A stretch of 64,000 nucleotides of DNA from Catenulispora sp. EB89. GTDB taxonomy: Bacteria; Actinomycetota; Actinomycetes; Streptomycetales; Catenulisporaceae. Made by a program: the position numbers and the translations under genes. Positions 61,125 through 64,000 of the stretch are shown one piece after another. The stretch lies in the NCBI RefSeq assembly GCF_041261445.1, contig NZ_JBGCCU010000015.1, forward strand, positions 62,001-126,000, written 5' to 3'. Each line of letters opens with the position of its first letter. Positions within the stretch are counted from its first letter, which is position 1. A model generated the notes under the pieces. The model was not told the DNA's origin, did no database searches, and saw only the letters and a list, made by a program, of their open reading frames with translations.

Positions 61125-61839
61125 CGAAGCACGCGAAGAAGCAGGCGTTGACGGAGGCATCGTCAGCGATTCCCGGGCAGCGGATCCGATCACGGTCGTC
61201 CTCGTCGACGACCACCAGATGTTCCGCGCCGGAGTCCGCACCGAGCTGCGCCGAGCCGCCGAGGCCGCGGGGACGGCGATCGAGATCGTCGGCGAGGCGG
61301 ACGACACCGACCGGGCCGTCGCTGTCATCACGGCGACCCGGCCGCAGGTCGTGCTCCTCGACGTGCACCTGCCGGGTGGCGGCGGCGTCGAGGTGCTGGC
61401 GCGGACCGCGGCAGGGCTGCCGGACGTGCGCTTCCTCGCGTTGTCGGTCTCCGACGCGGCGGAGGACGTCATCGCGGTCATCCGGGCCGGGGCGCGCGGC
61501 TACGTCACCAAATCCATCAGCGGCGCCGAGCTCGCCGACGCGGTGCGGCGGGTGGCCGAGGGCGACGCGTTCTTTTCGCCGCGGCTCGCCGGATTCGTGC
61601 TCGACGCCTTCTCCAGCGGCGGCGCGGCGGCGCGGGACGAGGAGCTGGACCGGCTGACGCCGCGCGAGCGGGAGGTCCTGCGGTTCATCGCGCGGGGCTA
61701 CGCCTACAAGGAGGTCGCGCGCGAGTTGGTCATCTCGATCAAGACCGTTGAGACGCATGTGTCTTCGGTGCTGCGCAAGCTGCAACTGTCGAACCGCCGG
61801 GAGCTCACCCGTTGGGCGAGCGACCGGCGGTTGGCGTGA
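61117..61839 (+). CDS. NarL/LuxR-family response regulator
   Basis: A 240-residue regulator. The receiver domain (about 25-145) has VVLVDDHQMFRAGV, the phospho-acceptor Asp in VVLLDVHLPGGGG, a Ser switch in LALSVSDA and the Lys of YVTKSISG. The LuxR-type domain (about 172-235) has LTPREREVLRFIARGYAYKE and SIKTVETHVSSVLRKL. GTG 61117 overlaps the kinase gene. Target genes unknown. Confidence 0.95.
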   Translation: MSDEAREEAGVDGGIVSDSRAADPITVVLVDDHQMFRAGVRTELRRAAEAAGTAIEIVGEADDTDRAVAVITATRPQVVLLDVHLPGGGGVEVLARTAAGLPDVRFLALSVSDAAEDVIAVIRAGARGYVTKSISGAELADAVRRVAEGDAFFSPRLAGFVLDAFSSGGAAARDEELDRLTPREREVLRFIARGYAYKEVARELVISIKTVETHVSSVLRKLQLSNRRELTRWASDRRLA

Positions 61840-61857
61840 GAGGTTCTGGAGCGCGTT

Positions 61858-62418
61858 CTAGAACCGGAGGTTCCCGGGGCCGGCCGTGATGATCGTCTGG
61901 TTCAGGAAGGGCTGGGTGCCGTCGCAGGGCTGGCCGGCGGTGGGCTTGTCGACCTCGTCGAGGCTGATGGTCAGGGTGAAGTCGCCGGAGACGCCCTTGT
62001 AGGCGCCGGTGCCGGAGCCCGTCACGACCGGCACGTGCTGCGTCACGGCGATGTGGCCCGAGCAGGTGGCCGGGTCCGACGGGAACTGGTGGGCCATCGC
62101 CGAGACGAAGGCCTTGTCGATCGAGGCGATGTCGAGGCGGAAGCTGCCGCGCTGGAGCTGGAGTTCCAGCTGGCTGTTGTGCTCGGGGTTGACCGAGCCG
62201 TCCGGGTTGACGCTGACGCCCTGGCCCCAGTCGCCGACCGCGCCGGAGAGGGTCACCTGCTCGGTGGGGCCGTCGTTTGTGGTGAAGCCGGTCAGGTGGG
62301 CCGCGGTGATGGCGGGCTTCGCGGCGGAGGCGTCGGCGGTCGCCGCCGAGCAGCCGAGGATGGTCAGGACGCCCAGGGCGGCCGCGGCGGTGGTGGCGGT
62401 GAAGGTCTTGTTCGTCAT
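61858..62418 (-). CDS. Secreted protein/lipoprotein with small beta-barrel-like domain
   Basis: A 186-residue exported protein; the signal ends ILGC (C23), a possible lipobox. The mature part is beta-rich, with ITAAHLTGFTTNDGPTEQVT, LELQLQRGSFRLDI and TGSGTGAYKGVSGDFTL, the last like the GTGxYxGxxG turn of allene-oxide-cyclase/dirigent barrels. Two Cys (TCSGH, QPCDG) may pair. Function unknown. It is convergent with the two-component pair, 18 bases apart. Confidence 0.75.
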   Translation of the reverse strand: MTNKTFTATTAAAALGVLTILGCSAATADASAAKPAITAAHLTGFTTNDGPTEQVTLSGAVGDWGQGVSVNPDGSVNPEHNSQLELQLQRGSFRLDIASIDKAFVSAMAHQFPSDPATCSGHIAVTQHVPVVTGSGTGAYKGVSGDFTLTISLDEVDKPTAGQPCDGTQPFLNQTIITAGPGNLRF

Positions 62419-62545
62419 GGCTTCAACTGTGGCCGCGCCGCAGGAAGCGGGGGTCCGGGGCGGACCCTGGGATTGCCCTGATCGAACCCTGACAGGGGGC
62501 GGGCCAGGGTCGGCGCGGGGGCGGCGCTGTCGAAACTCACGCCGA

Positions 62546-62860
62546 TCAGGCGGACACGCCGAGAATCAGGTAGGCGAAGCCGAACACACCGTGCGTGCCG
62601 CGCAGCCAGATCGACAGGTGCTCGTCGAGCTTCGCGCGGAGCTCGGCGGCCGCACGCGGCCGCGCAGGGCCTCCAGAGCCTCGGGGATCGAGCCGAACGC
62701 CTGATACGCACCGATGGCTCAGGACGAGGTCTGCGGGCTCGGTGTGGTCCGCGGCAGGGCCTTCGACGAACGCGGCCCGGTCCGCCAGCCCGCGCTCGGC
62801 GGCCGGCACGCGTCCCCGGACGAGGTCGGGCCCGTGGACGTCGATGATTCGTTTTTCGCA
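62546..62860 (-). pseudogene. Decayed gene with frame changes
   Basis: Three coding-like blocks with strong G/C third positions lie in different frames: LADRAAFVEGPAADHTEPAD, then YQAFGSIPEALEALRGRV, then AELRAKLDEHLSIWLRGTHG to the stop at 62546. The first resembles part of a methyltransferase fold, but no motif I survives. No intact start exists. The rest of the gap 62419-62924 holds only the terminator. Confidence 0.35.
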
Positions 62861-62879
62861 CCGGCCACCGAAAAACCAA

Positions 62880-62912
62880 GCGTCGCCCGACCGGAACCCG
62901 GTCGGGCGACGC
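62880..62912. terminator. Bidirectional rho-independent terminator
   Basis: A perfect 15-bp stem, GCGTCGCCCGACCGG and its complement, around the loop AAC. TTTAT follows on the plus strand and TTGGTTTTT on the minus strand. It lies 12 bases past the stop of the leftward HNH gene. Confidence 0.9.
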
Positions 62913-62924
62913 TTTATAAGAACC

Positions 62925-63734
62925 CTACTTCGCCGTCTTCTTCGCGGCCGCCTTCGCCGCCGGCTTCTCGTCGTCCCCGCTGCCCGCGGCCGTGTTGGCT
63001 TCGACGTCGTCGGCGGGCACGAACTCGGCCGCGGGTCCGGTGCCGGTCTTGTGGAAGCGCAGCGCCTCCCACAGCGGGCCGGGTATGACGTGGATGCCGT
63101 AGTGCGCACGGTGGTGGTTGGCGCACAGCACTTCCAGGTTGCCGGGGGACTCGGCCCACTTCTGGAAGTCCTCGTCGGTCTCGAAGTGCAGACCCAGGGC
63201 CTGCATGATCTTCTTCTCGTCGACCTGGTTGATCTGCGAGAACTCCACGTGGGTGTGGTGCAGCTCCGGCTGGCCGTCGCAGAGGTCGTCGTCGATGATG
63301 CACTTCCACATGCCCTGCCGCTTCAGGCGGGCCTTGGCCTGCTCGAAGAGGTGGTAGTGCGGGTCGTCCTCGCGCGGGGAGTGCTCGGGGACGTGGGTGA
63401 GGATGTGGACGGTGAGCATCTGGTCGTGCTCGAGCGTCTTGCCCGTGCCCTTGGACACCGTCGGGTGCGTCGGGGAGCCGCTCTGGACCGGCGCGTGCGT
63501 GTGCGCGGCGGCCGGGGCCGCGGCGGCACGGGGAGCGGGCACGGCGGCGGCCTTCTTCGCGGCCGGCTCGTGCTCGGCGTGCTCGTGCTCGCTGGAGGCG
63601 GCCTTCTTCGCAGGAGCCTTCTTGGCCGGAGCCTTCGACTCCGCCTCGGCCTTCTCAGCCTCCAGAGTGCGGCGGTGCGCCTCCTCCGGACCGACTTCCT
63701 CCTCGGAACCGAACAGCTTGTTCATCCAGCCCAT
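62925..63734 (-). CDS. HNH endonuclease-domain protein
   Basis: A 269-residue protein starting at ATG 63734, with GGGGAG upstream. The first 100 residues are Lys/Ala/Glu/His-rich and disordered-looking (repeated PAKK and HEHAEHE). Residues about 130-230 hold the HNH core: LHHTHVEFSQ, then PGNLEVLCANHHRAHYGIHV, giving the H-H...N...H pattern with one Cys knuckle. An Ala/Lys tail ends it. It may cut nucleic acid; the basic tails suggest DNA binding. Role unknown. Confidence 0.82.
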   Translation of the reverse strand: MGWMNKLFGSEEEVGPEEAHRRTLEAEKAEAESKAPAKKAPAKKAASSEHEHAEHEPAAKKAAAVPAPRAAAAPAAAHTHAPVQSGSPTHPTVSKGTGKTLEHDQMLTVHILTHVPEHSPREDDPHYHLFEQAKARLKRQGMWKCIIDDDLCDGQPELHHTHVEFSQINQVDEKKIMQALGLHFETDEDFQKWAESPGNLEVLCANHHRAHYGIHVIPGPLWEALRFHKTGTGPAAEFVPADDVEANTAAGSGDDEKPAAKAAAKKTAK

Positions 63735-63791
63735 CGGGCTTCTCCCCACCTTGCTCGCTGCTTGCGACGACCGGCTTAGCCGGGGCCGACC

Positions 63792-64000
63792 CTAGCCCCT
63801 CTCAGGGGATTGCATCAAGACGGAGGAAACCACGTCGGCGGCGGTGTCACAGTCCTGCGCCGACACGTCCAAATGCGTCACGATCCGCAGCAGTTTCGGC
63901 CCGAAGGGCGAGATGCGCACACCCAGGGCGAAACATTCCTTTGCGACGTTCGGGGCGTCGTCGACGTCGACGAGGACGATGTTCGTCTCCGGTTCACGAA
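63792..64000 (-). CDS. Threonine aldolase-family protein, C-terminus (partial)
   Basis: Only the last 68 codons lie in the window. ETNIVLVDVDD, FALGVRISPFGPKLLRIVTH and LDVSAQDCDTAADVV match the C-terminal small domain of low-specificity L-threonine aldolases, PLP enzymes that split threonine into glycine and acetaldehyde. The Arg of LLRIVTH is a usual carboxylate-binding position. The start and the PLP Lys are to the right of the window. Confidence 0.8.
   Translation of the reverse strand, partial: REPETNIVLVDVDDAPNVAKECFALGVRISPFGPKLLRIVTHLDVSAQDCDTAADVVSSVLMQSPERG

Overview
This 64 kb window is high-GC DNA with strong G/C bias at third codon positions, GTG and TTG starts, many 4-bp ATGA/GTGA gene overlaps and typical actinomycete families (PASTA kinase, SpoIIE-type phosphatase, LtrA, Rv2175c-like protein, DasR-like and IdeR/DmdR-like operators). 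It is best read as a chromosomal segment of a soil actinomycete of the Streptomyces/Catenulispora type. The genus is inferred. No rRNA, tRNA, CRISPR array or insertion sequence was seen.

Layout. 1-4.7 kb: the N-terminus of a secreted carbohydrate-binding/FnIII protein (probable chitinase) behind two DasR-type sites, a small secreted protein, an OmpR-type two-component pair, and a lipoprotein guanyl RNase with its barstar. 5-10.9 kb: thiamine genes (thiE leftward after an Rv2175c-like DNA-binding gene and a flavoprotein reductase; ltrA; thiO-thiS-thiG rightward). 11-16.4 kb: a DUF4157 protein with a C-terminal deaminase-like domain, a PASTA Ser/Thr kinase and a GAF/PP2C/ATPase regulator. 16.5-33.7 kb: accessory genes, including transporters, two MarR/MFS pairs, secreted and hypothetical proteins, a compact DUF4365 nuclease-unknown-methyltransferase cassette, an AlkD-like protein and an acetamidase/formamidase. 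34-41.6 kb: cobQ coupled to a LysR gene, a divergent DMT exporter, recD2 coupled to a shortened PLP-enzyme gene, and a NADAR-domain fusion. 41.7-57.4 kb: one long leftward cobalamin operon behind a cobalamin riboswitch, in transcription order chlID-type chelatase, cobO, cobB, cobI, cobM, cbiD, cobL, cbiG-cobJ fusion, ferredoxin, cobH, cbiX, cobC, then tldD-tldE. 57.7-64 kb: a small ORF, a molybdopterin oxidoreductase, iron-regulated bfd-bfr, two gene remnants, a NarL-type two-component pair, a secreted protein, an HNH protein and the end of a threonine aldolase gene.

How the genes work together. The cobalamin operon carries most ring-methylation, amidation and adenosylation steps under feedback from the riboswitch, with cobQ supplied separately. 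The thiamine genes make the thiazole and join it to the pyrimidine. The deaminase-type toxin candidate and the DUF4365 cassette are the best candidates for undescribed conflict systems. Many monocistronic genes share one promoter geometry: a TANNNT -10 box six to eight bases (usually seven) before the start codon, with no ribosome binding site, which indicates leaderless mRNAs and helps fix their starts.
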